Of a stretch of 22,744 nt of DNA, positions 7,176 through 14,007 are shown piece after piece; position 1 is the first letter of the stretch; each line of letters begins with the position of its first letter. The position numbers and the translations under genes are program-made. The stretch is from an uncultured Bacteroidia bacterium (GTDB lineage Bacteria; Bacteroidota; Bacteroidia; Bacteroidales; UBA932), in assembly GCA_902767355.1 (NCBI GenBank), contig CACXHG010000180.1, positions 1 to 22,744 on the forward strand, written 5' to 3'. The notes under the pieces are model-generated. The model was not told the DNA's origin, searched no databases, and saw only the letters and a list, made by a program, of their open reading frames with translations.

Positions 7176-8158
7176 TGAACTTCCAGGGCGACACACTCGA
7201 CCGAAGGCGGGTCAAGCTCGTAAGAGATCATCTGCGGCGGGGCGCTGTAGAGTGTCGGCACCACCGTACCGGAGCGGGAGGCGGCAAAGTCGCTGTAATA
7301 GACCACGAATGCCGGAGGATTGTCCTGCGCGGCACCTTCGGCCAGGGCGTACGGAACCCGATAGCGCACCACGGCAGAAGACGGGATGAGCATCATGTTG
7401 ATGCCGGCCGGCTTGCCCGCCAGGGAAAACTCCACCTCGGCGGTCAGCTCTATGTAGCGGACCACATCTATGTGATATTCCGTCTGAGCGGCCGACAGTT
7501 CGGCCCCGCGCACCGGCTTGATGCGGACCTTGCCGTCCAGGGGCGCATCGGCGCCATAGAAGCTCACCTTTTCGGTCTCTACCTGGGAAATGCCCTCCAA
7601 CAGGGCCACGTCCCCATAGACTGCCACCGAATCGGGCTTGAGCCGGATGTCCGGGGTGATCATATACTGACTCTTGCAGCTGATGTCCTGCTGCAGGGCC
7701 ACCGGCACCTTCTTGTGGGTGCGCGGCGTCAGTTTGAACTTGAGGCGCTCCGTTTCAAAGCCGTTGATGGTGATATTCGAGCCCAGGGCCTGATACAGCT
7801 CTTCCGAGAGATCCTTCGTATATACCTCGAACAGGTTGCTCTCGCCATCTATCCGGTGAAGCTTCTCCCCGGGGACGCTGAGCTTCAGGTTGCGGGCCAC
7901 GTTTGCCGAACGGCGCAGCCCCACAATGGCGAAACCGGTCCCAGTGGAGCGCAGCACCAGCACATCGTCGCTCGCAGATTCGCCGGCATAGCCCTCCAGG
8001 TCGGTGGCGATGGTCAGCTTGAACTTCATCGGCACGGTATAGCGCAGGGACATGCCGTGGATAAACCACACCGAAAAAGCCAATACCAGGGAAACGACCA
8101 GCACATACCAGTCATTCCCCAGCTTCTTGAATACCTTGGGCTGGTCGGTTTTACTCAT
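7172..8158 (-). CDS. YbbR-like domain-containing membrane-anchored protein
   Basis: This is a 328-residue protein with a single N-terminal transmembrane helix (about residues 17-37, WYVLVVSLVLAFSVWFI), after which the chain is extracytoplasmic and beta-rich, as in YbbR-repeat proteins. In Firmicutes the YbbR protein CdaR regulates the diadenylate cyclase CdaA. In Bacteroidota the gene usually sits between yajC and coaE, as here, and its role is not established to my knowledge. The gap to yajC is 18 bp and it overlaps coaE by 4 bp. Assignment rests on length, topology and context, since the repeats are weakly conserved. Confidence 0.8.
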   Translation of the reverse strand: MSKTDQPKVFKKLGNDWYVLVVSLVLAFSVWFIHGMSLRYTVPMKFKLTIATDLEGYAGESASDDVLVLRSTGTGFAIVGLRRSANVARNLKLSVPGEKLHRIDGESNLFEVYTKDLSEELYQALGSNITINGFETERLKFKLTPRTHKKVPVALQQDISCKSQYMITPDIRLKPDSVAVYGDVALLEGISQVETEKVSFYGADAPLDGKVRIKPVRGAELSAAQTEYHIDVVRYIELTAEVEFSLAGKPAGINMMLIPSSAVVRYRVPYALAEGAAQDNPPAFVVYYSDFAASRSGTVVPTLYSAPPQMISYELDPPSVECVALEVQ

Positions 8159-8176
8159 TGCGGGCCGGCGAGGGGC

Positions 8177-8500
8177 TTATGCCTGCTGAGCGTCGCTGAA
8201 ATCCTTTACGAGGGAAGACTTGTCTACCCTGATGCTGACACCGTTGCTGATTTCGATATCCACCGTAGTATCGCGGATTTCTTTCACGGTGCCGTAAATG
8301 CCGCCGATGGTGACAACCTTGTCGCCCTTCTTGAGTTCGTTGCGGAATTTCTCCATCTCTTTCTGCTTCTTCTGCTGGGGGCGGATCATAAAGAGCCACA
8401 TCACCACGAACATCAGCAGAATCATTATCAAGAAGGACCAGCTGCCGCCGCCCTGGGCGGGAGCGCCCTCGGCCTGCAGGAAAATAGTTAAGAATCTCAT
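8177..8500 (-). CDS. yajC: Preprotein translocase subunit YajC
   Basis: YajC is an accessory subunit associated with SecDF-YidC in the inner membrane. The 107-residue product has a short N-terminus, one transmembrane helix (about 21-40, SFLIMILLMFVVMWLFMI), and immediately after it the family hallmark RPQQKKQKEMEKF followed by KKGDKVVTIGGIYGTV. It lies 25 bp downstream of nusB and 18 bp upstream of the YbbR gene. Confidence 0.95.
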   Translation of the reverse strand: MRFLTIFLQAEGAPAQGGGSWSFLIMILLMFVVMWLFMIRPQQKKQKEMEKFRNELKKGDKVVTIGGIYGTVKEIRDTTVDIEISNGVSIRVDKSSLVKDFSDAQQA

Positions 8501-8525
8501 ATCAGTTAAATTTATAGGTTATACA

Positions 8526-9470
8526 TTATTTGCCGGTGTACAGACCCCTGCCCTGCTTTACAATCTCGCCGCTGTCGCACATCTTGCGCACTATCACATC
8601 CAGCACCCCGTTGACGAACACGTTGCTGTTGGGCGTGCTGTAATACTTGGAAATCTCCACGTATTCGTTTATGGTGACCTTGACGGGAATCGAGGGGAAG
8701 GCCACCGCCTCGGCAATGCCCATCACCACCAGGGTCGCATCTACCCTCACGATACGGTCGGGATCCCAGTTGGCGGTATTCTCGCTCACGATGGCCAGGT
8801 ACTTGTCGTAGTTGAGCATGGCCGCCTTGAGCAGATCCAGGGCGAAGGCGCGGTCGTCGTCTTTCAGAAATACGTTGTATGCAGGCAGCGCGGCACCGCC
8901 GGCCACCGGTTCGAGAGAGCGGATTATCACATTGAGCACATAACCCAGGTCGTCGGCCCAATAGACGCTGGTCTCTTCCAGGATATCCCAGAGCATCTCG
9001 TTGTCTTCCAGTTCCTCCTGGTAAATGCGGCTGACAAACTCGCAGTCTTTCCTCAGGGAACTCTCCGGGTCGGACATGTAGTCCTGATAGTAGTCGGAGG
9101 CGGTGATGCTGGCGTAGAGCTTCTTCAGAAAGACGTCATATTCGCCCCACTGCAGGCCCTTCTTGCGGCAAGTCTCGGTAAAGGCGCTGTCGCCTTCCAG
9201 CATGGCCACGAAACGGTTGTCCACAAAACGGGTGCTGGCAGCCTTTTCGCTCTCGCTGGGATTGAACTTATTCTTGCCTATCTCAATCCTTTCGGCCGCA
9301 ACTTTTTTGAGAGCCGGAAGCAGGTTCAACAGAAAATAATACAAGTCGAGAGTTTTGCCGCAGGCGAGCAGCAATTCCTTCTGGGAGGCCGCCAGAGACG
9401 TCTCGGCGGAAGCTTCGGCGGCATAAAGAACTTTAAAGACCTTGATGCGGATTAACCGTCTGTTCAGCAT
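8526..9470 (-). CDS. nusB: Transcription antitermination factor NusB (long Bacteroidota form)
   Basis: This is a 314-residue protein whose N-terminus (MLNRRLIRIKVFKVLYA) and C-terminal segment (RIVRVDATLVVMGIAEAV, TINEYVEISKYYS) match NusB, which with NusE binds boxA RNA in antitermination of ribosomal RNA transcription. Most bacteria have a NusB of about 140 residues; the inserted helical region of roughly 150 residues is typical of Bacteroidota. The ATG at 9470 was chosen over an in-frame GTG 21 bp upstream because that GTG lies inside the predicted -7 promoter box. It is the first gene of the long minus-strand unit. Confidence 0.93.
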   Translation of the reverse strand: MLNRRLIRIKVFKVLYAAEASAETSLAASQKELLLACGKTLDLYYFLLNLLPALKKVAAERIEIGKNKFNPSESEKAASTRFVDNRFVAMLEGDSAFTETCRKKGLQWGEYDVFLKKLYASITASDYYQDYMSDPESSLRKDCEFVSRIYQEELEDNEMLWDILEETSVYWADDLGYVLNVIIRSLEPVAGGAALPAYNVFLKDDDRAFALDLLKAAMLNYDKYLAIVSENTANWDPDRIVRVDATLVVMGIAEAVAFPSIPVKVTINEYVEISKYYSTPNSNVFVNGVLDVIVRKMCDSGEIVKQGRGLYTGK

Positions 9471-9490
9471 ATACAAAGAAAAATTTTGCA

Positions 9491-9498
9491 CAAAGATA
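9491..9498 (-). promoter_or_regulatory. -7 promoter box for nusB operon
   Basis: TATCTTTG on the minus strand is a perfect TAnnTTTG box, 20 bp before the nusB ATG. No clear TTTG is found at the -33 position. It is divergent from the promoter of the next gene. Confidence 0.65.
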
Positions 9499-9518
9499 GG
9501 TTTTAAAGATAAATAATT

Positions 9519-9526
9519 TACCTTTG
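9519..9526 (+). promoter_or_regulatory. -7 promoter box for DUF3276 gene
   Basis: TACCTTTG on the plus strand matches TAnnTTTG and lies 26 bp before the ATG at 9553. The -33 region is AT-rich without a clear TTTG. Between this box and the nusB box there are only 20 bp. Confidence 0.6.
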
Positions 9527-9552
9527 TTAGGAGATTTTTAAAAAAGAACGCT

Positions 9553-9924
9553 ATGTATTTTGAAGATTACGAAAACGCAAAGAGCCAGGAGAGAGGCAGC
9601 GACGACGTTTATTCCAAGCCTGTGCGTGCGGGTAAGCGTACTTACTTCTTTGATGTAAAGGCCACAAAGGGCAATGATTACTATCTGACCATTACCGAGA
9701 GCAAACGCAAAATCGAAAGGGACGGGAAATATGTTTATGACAAACATAAGATTTTCCTTTACAAAGAAGATTTTGAAAAATTCTCAGACGGACTCAAAGA
9801 GGTTATCGACTACATAAAGGAGCGCTGCCCGGTGACTGAAGCCCGCCCCTACGGCGAGCGTGCCGCCGGCGAAGAAGGCGAGCCGAAAGACAGGTATTCC
9901 GACGTGGATTTCGACGAGCTCTAG
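9553..9924 (+). CDS. PUR-family (DUF3276) nucleic-acid-binding protein
   Basis: This is a 123-residue protein matching DUF3276, a Bacteroidota family related to the PUR-alpha fold that binds single-stranded DNA and RNA in eukaryotes and spirochaetes. The PUR-like pattern is visible as AGKRTYFFDVKATKGNDYYL, then TITESKRK, then HKIFLYKEDFEKFSDGL. This is one beta-beta-beta-alpha unit, so a dimer would be needed for a full PUR fold. The C-terminal 25 residues are acidic and probably disordered. It has its own promoter and ends in a strong terminator, so it is a monocistronic gene. The cellular target is unknown. Confidence 0.88.
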   Translation: MYFEDYENAKSQERGSDDVYSKPVRAGKRTYFFDVKATKGNDYYLTITESKRKIERDGKYVYDKHKIFLYKEDFEKFSDGLKEVIDYIKERCPVTEARPYGERAAGEEGEPKDRYSDVDFDEL

Positions 9925-9943
9925 GCCGATTCTACAACTTAAA

Positions 9944-9979
9944 GACAGGCTGGCAAGCTTTGCCGGCCTGTCTTTTTTT
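9944..9979 (+). terminator. Strong intrinsic terminator after the PUR-family gene
   Basis: GACAGGC (9944-9950) pairs with GCCTGTC (9966-9972). The stem continues inwards through a T-G wobble to GGCA/TGCC around a 5-nt loop, and seven Ts follow (9973-9979). This 12-bp stem is the clearest terminator in the window. Confidence 0.9.
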
Positions 9980-9989
9980 GCTATATTTG
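9959..9989 (+). promoter_or_regulatory. Promoter of the 149-residue gene, overlapping the terminator
   Basis: A -33 TTTG (9959-9962) lies inside the terminator hairpin and is followed by exactly 19 bp and a -7 box TATATTTG (9982-9989). The match to TTTG-N19-TAnnTTTG is complete. The start codon at 10017 is 28 bp downstream. Confidence 0.7.
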
Positions 9990-10016
9990 CTTCCGACAAG
10001 TTATGGCCTAAGTAAT

Positions 10017-10466
10017 ATGCAGACTGTGCTCAACGAAAAAACGGCTGCGAGGTTTTACAGAGAGAGATACGGCATAGACATCCAGGCATACAACCCCATT
10101 ATCCGCCAATCGCTTGAAAATCTCTATTTCAGGGGCATACACCTCAGCCCGCAGCAGCTGTACTCAAAATTTGCAAATTGCGGCATCATCCTGCACAGGA
10201 TTTCCCTGGTGCGGATACGCTTCAACGCCCTCACATCCCGCGTGGCGGCGGAGCCGCCGTATCTGACAAGCTACGGAGCAAGGCTGTGGTACCTCACCCA
10301 GACGCATCCGTTCAACGAAGAGGAGATAGATTTCCTGGCCGCCAACTATCCCGGCCAGACGGCCCGCATGTATCCCTGGCTGTGGCGATGGCACCTCGGC
10401 AGGCTTTCGTCAGCGGACAGAGACAAAGGCATATTCCAGCACCAGCGCCAGCGCAAGGAAAGCTAG
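10017..10466 (+). CDS. Hypothetical protein, 149 residues
   Basis: I do not recognise the family. The product is predicted soluble and mostly helical, with no signal peptide or transmembrane segment. Noticeable stretches are an N-terminal AARFYRERYGIDIQAYNP, LSPQQLYSKFANCG, and an aromatic C-terminal YPWLWRWHLG followed by a basic tail. The ATG at 10017 was chosen because it follows a complete promoter by 28 bp, while a possible upstream TTG start lies within the terminator hairpin and promoter. The last 57 bp overlap the 3' end of the convergent membrane-protein gene, so the final 18 residues may be unconstrained. Confidence 0.65.
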   Translation: MQTVLNEKTAARFYRERYGIDIQAYNPIIRQSLENLYFRGIHLSPQQLYSKFANCGIILHRISLVRIRFNALTSRVAAEPPYLTSYGARLWYLTQTHPFNEEEIDFLAANYPGQTARMYPWLWRWHLGRLSSADRDKGIFQHQRQRKES

Positions 10467-11342
10467 CGCAATGCGGCACTGGCGGTCATCCGCCCCCCAC
10501 ACCAGATAGTCATAGAAGACTATGGACAGCGGCATCATTATTAACATGGTGTTGGTGGTGCGGCCGCCGTAGGGGAACATGGCCAGCAGAAGCACCATCA
10601 GGGCCGTGTAGGAAAATATGAATATCATCACATGGGAGTGCGAGACGCTGTATTCTGCGCTGCGGCGGAAAAAGCGCCCGAGGGCCACCGCGTAGCATAT
10701 CGCGAATATCAGCACCTTGATAACCCTCGCCGCCGAAGAGGCCCCGAGGCTGGGGGCCGGAGTGACTATCTGCCGCAGATACGCCCCCGCCGCGGGCAGC
10801 AGATTGCGCACATCGGTGGCAATATACAGATAAGACAGATATACAACCAGCGGCAGCAGCATGCCCATCAGGGACATGACCACATAGCGGACCTTGTCGC
10901 CGGCCATGGCAAAATTCATGGCCAGAACGAAGGGGAACAGCCATGCCAGAGGCGGGAACAACATGGAAGCGACGGCTATGAGCGCGCAGTAAAAAAAGGC
11001 CATGTCGCCGCTGACTTCGCCCCCGTGATACTTTACGGCCAGATAAAAGGCTCCGCAGACAAACGGGGTACACAGGTAAGAACTTTCATACAGCGCCACC
11101 GCCGGGAAGCTCAGTGCGAGCGAAGCGAACAGCAGCGGGGCCGTATGGTTGATGCCCAGCGAGAAAAACTCCACCGTGAAATACACGGCGGCGGCATTTG
11201 CCACAAACAGCAGCAGGCCCGTCAAGACGCTTTGCGCCGACACCTGGGTTTTGGCAAAGACGAAGGTGGACAGCACATAGAGCACCACGGCCACCGGAAT
11301 CATCACATACAGATACCTGCGTATGTCAAAATGCCGCTTCAT
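10410..11342 (-). CDS. Polytopic inner-membrane protein of unknown function
   Basis: This is a 310-residue, very hydrophobic protein with about nine or ten predicted transmembrane helices, for example around residues 11-29, 39-60, 118-150, 153-175, 205-222, 236-255 and 265-283. No transporter signature or catalytic motif is evident. It begins 7 bp after the purD stop and is therefore probably co-transcribed with it. Flavobacterial genomes have a multi-helix DUF6427 family encoded near purD, and this may be a divergent relative, but I cannot confirm that from sequence alone. Its 3' end overlaps the convergent 149-residue gene by 57 bp. Confidence 0.7.
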   Translation of the reverse strand: MKRHFDIRRYLYVMIPVAVVLYVLSTFVFAKTQVSAQSVLTGLLLFVANAAAVYFTVEFFSLGINHTAPLLFASLALSFPAVALYESSYLCTPFVCGAFYLAVKYHGGEVSGDMAFFYCALIAVASMLFPPLAWLFPFVLAMNFAMAGDKVRYVVMSLMGMLLPLVVYLSYLYIATDVRNLLPAAGAYLRQIVTPAPSLGASSAARVIKVLIFAICYAVALGRFFRRSAEYSVSHSHVMIFIFSYTALMVLLLAMFPYGGRTTNTMLIMMPLSIVFYDYLVWGADDRQCRIALAFLALALVLEYAFVSVR

Positions 11343-11349
11343 CTAGCTC

Positions 11350-12636
11350 TCAGAGATACTTTTCAAGATCTTTGGTAATATCGCCGCGATAGTAGCAGTC
11401 CTTGAAATCGATTCCTGCGACAGCCTTGTAGGCCTTCTGGGCTGCACGCTGCATGTCGGGGGCATTTGCAGTGACCGCCAGCACGCGGCCGCCGGCGCTC
11501 ACCACACCCTCGCTGGAATCCTTGGTGCCCATGTGGAAGACATTGACGTTCCTGCCGCCGGCCTGCTCCAGGCCGTGGATGGGATAGAGCGACTTGTAAT
11601 GCTCAGGATAGCCTCCGGAAACCATTACCACCGTCACCGCCGCCTGCGGGCTTATCTTTATGGCCTCGCCGGCCAGGGTGCCGCTTGCAGCAGCAGCCAG
11701 ATGATGAAGAAAATCACTGTCTATCCTGGTCATGACCGACTCCGTTTCGGGGTCGCCCATGCGCACGTTGTACTCGATCACGTAGGGGTCGCCGCCGCAG
11801 TTCATCAAACCTATGAATATGAAGCCTTTATAGTCGATGCCGTCGGCCTGCAGACCGGCGATGGTGGGCTTGATTATCCTCTCCTCTACCTTGGACATGA
11901 AGGCCTTGTCGGCAAAAGGCACCGGAGACACGGCCCCCATCCCACCGGTATTGAGTCCGGTGTCGCCCTCGCCTATGCGCTTGTAGTCCTTGGCCTCGGG
12001 CAGCACCATGTAGTCACGGCCGTCTGTGAGCACGAACACCGACACCTCTATACCGCTCAGGAACTGCTCTATGACCACCTTGCTGGAAGCCTCCCCGAAT
12101 TTGCCGGAGAACATCTGCTCCAGTTCCTGCCGGGCGGCGGCGATATCGTCCAGGATCACCACGCCCTTGCCGGCGGCCAGGCCGTCTGCCTTGAGCACAT
12201 AGGGCGGCTTAAGCGTCTCCATGAAGGCGAAGGCTTCTGCCATGGTTTCTTTAGTAAAAGAGCGATATGCCGCAGTGGGAATGGAATGTCTGTTCATGAA
12301 ATCCTTGGCAAACTCCTTGCTGCCCTCCAGCATGGCGCCCACCTTGCCGGGGCCGACCACCATCAGACTGGGGAAACGGCTCTTGAGAAAATCCGTGAGG
12401 CCTTCTACCAGAGGGGCTTCCGGGCCTACCACCACGAGTTCTATACCATATTTTTCTACGGCTGCGGCAATTGCCTCGAAGTCGAGGGCGCCGGCAGCGA
12501 TATTGCTTGCAAAAGTGCTGGTACCGGGGTTGCCTGGCAGGCAATAAAGCGCTGCGAGGGAGTCACTTTGGGAGATTTTCCAGGCAATGGCGCTCTCGCG
12601 GCCGCCGCTGCCCACGACAAGAACTTTAATTGACAT
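11350..12636 (-). CDS. purD: Phosphoribosylamine-glycine ligase (GAR synthetase)
   Basis: PurD joins 5-phosphoribosylamine and glycine with ATP, the second step of purine synthesis. The 428-residue protein has the normal length and domain order: an N-terminal preATP-grasp domain (VLVVGSGGRESA), an ATP-grasp domain (PPYVLKADGLAAGKGVVI, then EQFLSGIEVSVFVL), the LNTGGMGAVSP substrate loop, and EYNVRMGDPETE in the metal-binding region. The usual GGREHA motif reads GGRESA here, a His-to-Ser change at residue 15. The gene is led by a TATCTTTG promoter box and followed by the membrane protein in an apparent two-gene operon. Confidence 0.96.
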   Translation of the reverse strand: MSIKVLVVGSGGRESAIAWKISQSDSLAALYCLPGNPGTSTFASNIAAGALDFEAIAAAVEKYGIELVVVGPEAPLVEGLTDFLKSRFPSLMVVGPGKVGAMLEGSKEFAKDFMNRHSIPTAAYRSFTKETMAEAFAFMETLKPPYVLKADGLAAGKGVVILDDIAAARQELEQMFSGKFGEASSKVVIEQFLSGIEVSVFVLTDGRDYMVLPEAKDYKRIGEGDTGLNTGGMGAVSPVPFADKAFMSKVEERIIKPTIAGLQADGIDYKGFIFIGLMNCGGDPYVIEYNVRMGDPETESVMTRIDSDFLHHLAAAASGTLAGEAIKISPQAAVTVVMVSGGYPEHYKSLYPIHGLEQAGGRNVNVFHMGTKDSSEGVVSAGGRVLAVTANAPDMQRAAQKAYKAVAGIDFKDCYYRGDITKDLEKYL

Positions 12637-12641
12637 ATAGC

Positions 12642-12673
12642 TTTGTTTATTGCAACAAAGATAGCTACATTTG
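12642..12673 (+). promoter_or_regulatory. Promoter of the DUF4296 lipoprotein gene
   Basis: TTTG (12642-12645), 20 bp, then TACATTTG (12666-12673) fits the -33/-7 consensus. The ATG at 12679 is only 5 bp after the -7 box, so the transcript would be leaderless or nearly so. Confidence 0.6.
12656..12663 (-). promoter_or_regulatory. -7 promoter box for purD
   Basis: TATCTTTG on the minus strand is a perfect TAnnTTTG box, 19 bp before the purD ATG. It lies entirely within the spacer of the divergent lipoprotein promoter, so the two promoters should exclude each other. Confidence 0.65.
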
Positions 12674-12678
12674 CTTTT

Positions 12679-13113
12679 ATGAAAAAAATCGGGACCATTA
12701 TTTTATTCTGCCTGCTGGTCTTGGCGGCGGCCTGCACTCCGAAGGGGATCATCCCCGCCCGGAAGATGGCGGCCATCAACGCCGAGATGTTCCTGCTGGA
12801 CCAGTATGCCGGCTCTGACAGGCAGATGCGCCGCTTTACCGACACGGCAGCCATTTACAAGCCCCTGCTGCGCTCGTTCGGCTACAGTGCAGACGAATAT
12901 CTGGCGTCTGTGGATTACTACCTGAACAACACCCGCGAGATGGCCAAAGTGCTGGACCAGACCGAAGCCATACTCAAAAAGCGGGAAGCGAAGATTCTCA
13001 GGACAATCGAGAAAAACGCCCAGAAGGCCGATACTGCAGCCCTCAACAAGCGCCGCAGAATCAAGTCCGGAGCAGAGATCGACTCCAGCTTGCTTCGGGA
13101 AGAAAAACTATAG
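12679..13113 (+). CDS. DUF4296 domain-containing lipoprotein
   Basis: This is a 144-residue lipoprotein with a lipid-attachment cysteine at residue 19 (LAAAC). The mature part matches the DUF4296 pattern as I recall it: IIPARKMAAINAEMFLLDQY, then DTAAIYKPLLRSFGYSADEY, then SVDYYLNNTREMAKVL, which would form a small helical bundle. The C-terminal 50 residues are strongly charged and helical. Function is unknown; the family is confined to Bacteroidota. The ATG at 12679 was chosen because translation from it begins with a standard lipoprotein signal, and the upstream TTG falls at the -33 element. deoC follows after 21 bp and is probably co-transcribed. Confidence 0.85.
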   Translation: MKKIGTIILFCLLVLAAACTPKGIIPARKMAAINAEMFLLDQYAGSDRQMRRFTDTAAIYKPLLRSFGYSADEYLASVDYYLNNTREMAKVLDQTEAILKKREAKILRTIEKNAQKADTAALNKRRRIKSGAEIDSSLLREEKL

Positions 13114-13134
13114 GACAAACTATTTATATTCGAT

Positions 13135-14007
13135 ATGGACTATTTAGAGAAGTATTCTTACAAACCTACAGACATAGATGCCAAGGTAGCAGACGTCAGA
13201 AGCAAAATCGACGCCTGGAAAAACAAACAGGTATGGTGTCAGGCACTCGGTATGATTGATCTGACCTCGCTCACCGTGAGCGACACACCCACCAAGATAG
13301 CAGCCATGACGGAGAAGGTGAACGAGTTCTCCGGGGTATATCCGCAATATCCCAGACCCGCATCCATCTGCGTTTACCCCAACCTGGCCAAGACCATAGC
13401 AGACGCCCGCTACGGGAAGGAAATCCACATCACCGCCGTCGGCGGTGGCTTCCCCGCATCCCAGACCTTCCTGAACGTGAAGATTGCCGAGTGCGTGGCC
13501 GCCGTCAAGGACGGGGCCGACGAGATAGACATTGTACTGGCCCACAACTCTTTCTGCGACGGGCGCTACGACGACTGCGCCAAGGAAATCAGCGACATCA
13601 AAGCCGCCATCGTATCCGTCAACCCGGCCGTGCACCTCAAGGTGATTCTGGAGACAGGCGCCCTGCCCGGCTACGAGGCAATCGCCACGGCCTCTTTCCT
13701 GGCCATGGAAGCCGGGGCCGACTTTATCAAGACCTCAACCGGCAAGATAGGCGTATCCGCCACCCCGGAGGCCGCCTACGTGATGTGCGAATGCATCAAG
13801 GCCTACCACGAAGCCACTGGCAAGAAGATTGGCTTCAAGCCTGCCGGCGGGCTCTCAAGCGCCGAAGACGCTTCTCTTTACTATGGCATAGTGGACACTG
13901 TGCTCGGCAGCGAATGGCTCACGAGCGCACTGCTGCGCTTCGGCGCCAGCCGCATGGCCAACAACCTGCTCAGTGCACTCGAAGGCAAAGAAGTCAAATA
14001 CTTCTAG
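13135..14007 (+). CDS. deoC: Deoxyribose-phosphate aldolase
   Basis: DeoC splits 2-deoxy-D-ribose 5-phosphate into glyceraldehyde 3-phosphate and acetaldehyde in deoxynucleoside catabolism. The 290-residue class I aldolase has the Schiff-base lysine K199 in DFIKTSTGK, the second active-site lysine K235 in GFKPAGGLS, and the aspartate D132 in DEIDIVLAH. The N-terminus is about 30 residues longer than in the E. coli enzyme, as is common in Bacteroidota. It follows the DUF4296 lipoprotein gene by 21 bp. Its stop codon shares a CTAG tetranucleotide with the stop of the convergent aminotransferase gene. Confidence 0.96.
   Translation: MDYLEKYSYKPTDIDAKVADVRSKIDAWKNKQVWCQALGMIDLTSLTVSDTPTKIAAMTEKVNEFSGVYPQYPRPASICVYPNLAKTIADARYGKEIHITAVGGGFPASQTFLNVKIAECVAAVKDGADEIDIVLAHNSFCDGRYDDCAKEISDIKAAIVSVNPAVHLKVILETGALPGYEAIATASFLAMEAGADFIKTSTGKIGVSATPEAAYVMCECIKAYHEATGKKIGFKPAGGLSSAEDASLYYGIVDTVLGSEWLTSALLRFGASRMANNLLSALEGKEVKYF

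Noticed and set aside
7175..9455. Two long plus-strand open frames (about 440 and 385 codons)
   Set aside because: They are antisense to the YbbR, yajC and nusB genes and show no recognisable domains, only His/Gly/Val-rich sequence.
9471..9491. GTG start that would lengthen NusB by 7 residues
   Set aside because: The GTG lies within the perfect -7 promoter box TATCTTTG, so it would not be on the mRNA.
11533..12633. 366-codon plus-strand open frame
   Set aside because: It is antisense to purD, whose motifs are complete, and has no promoter or domain support.
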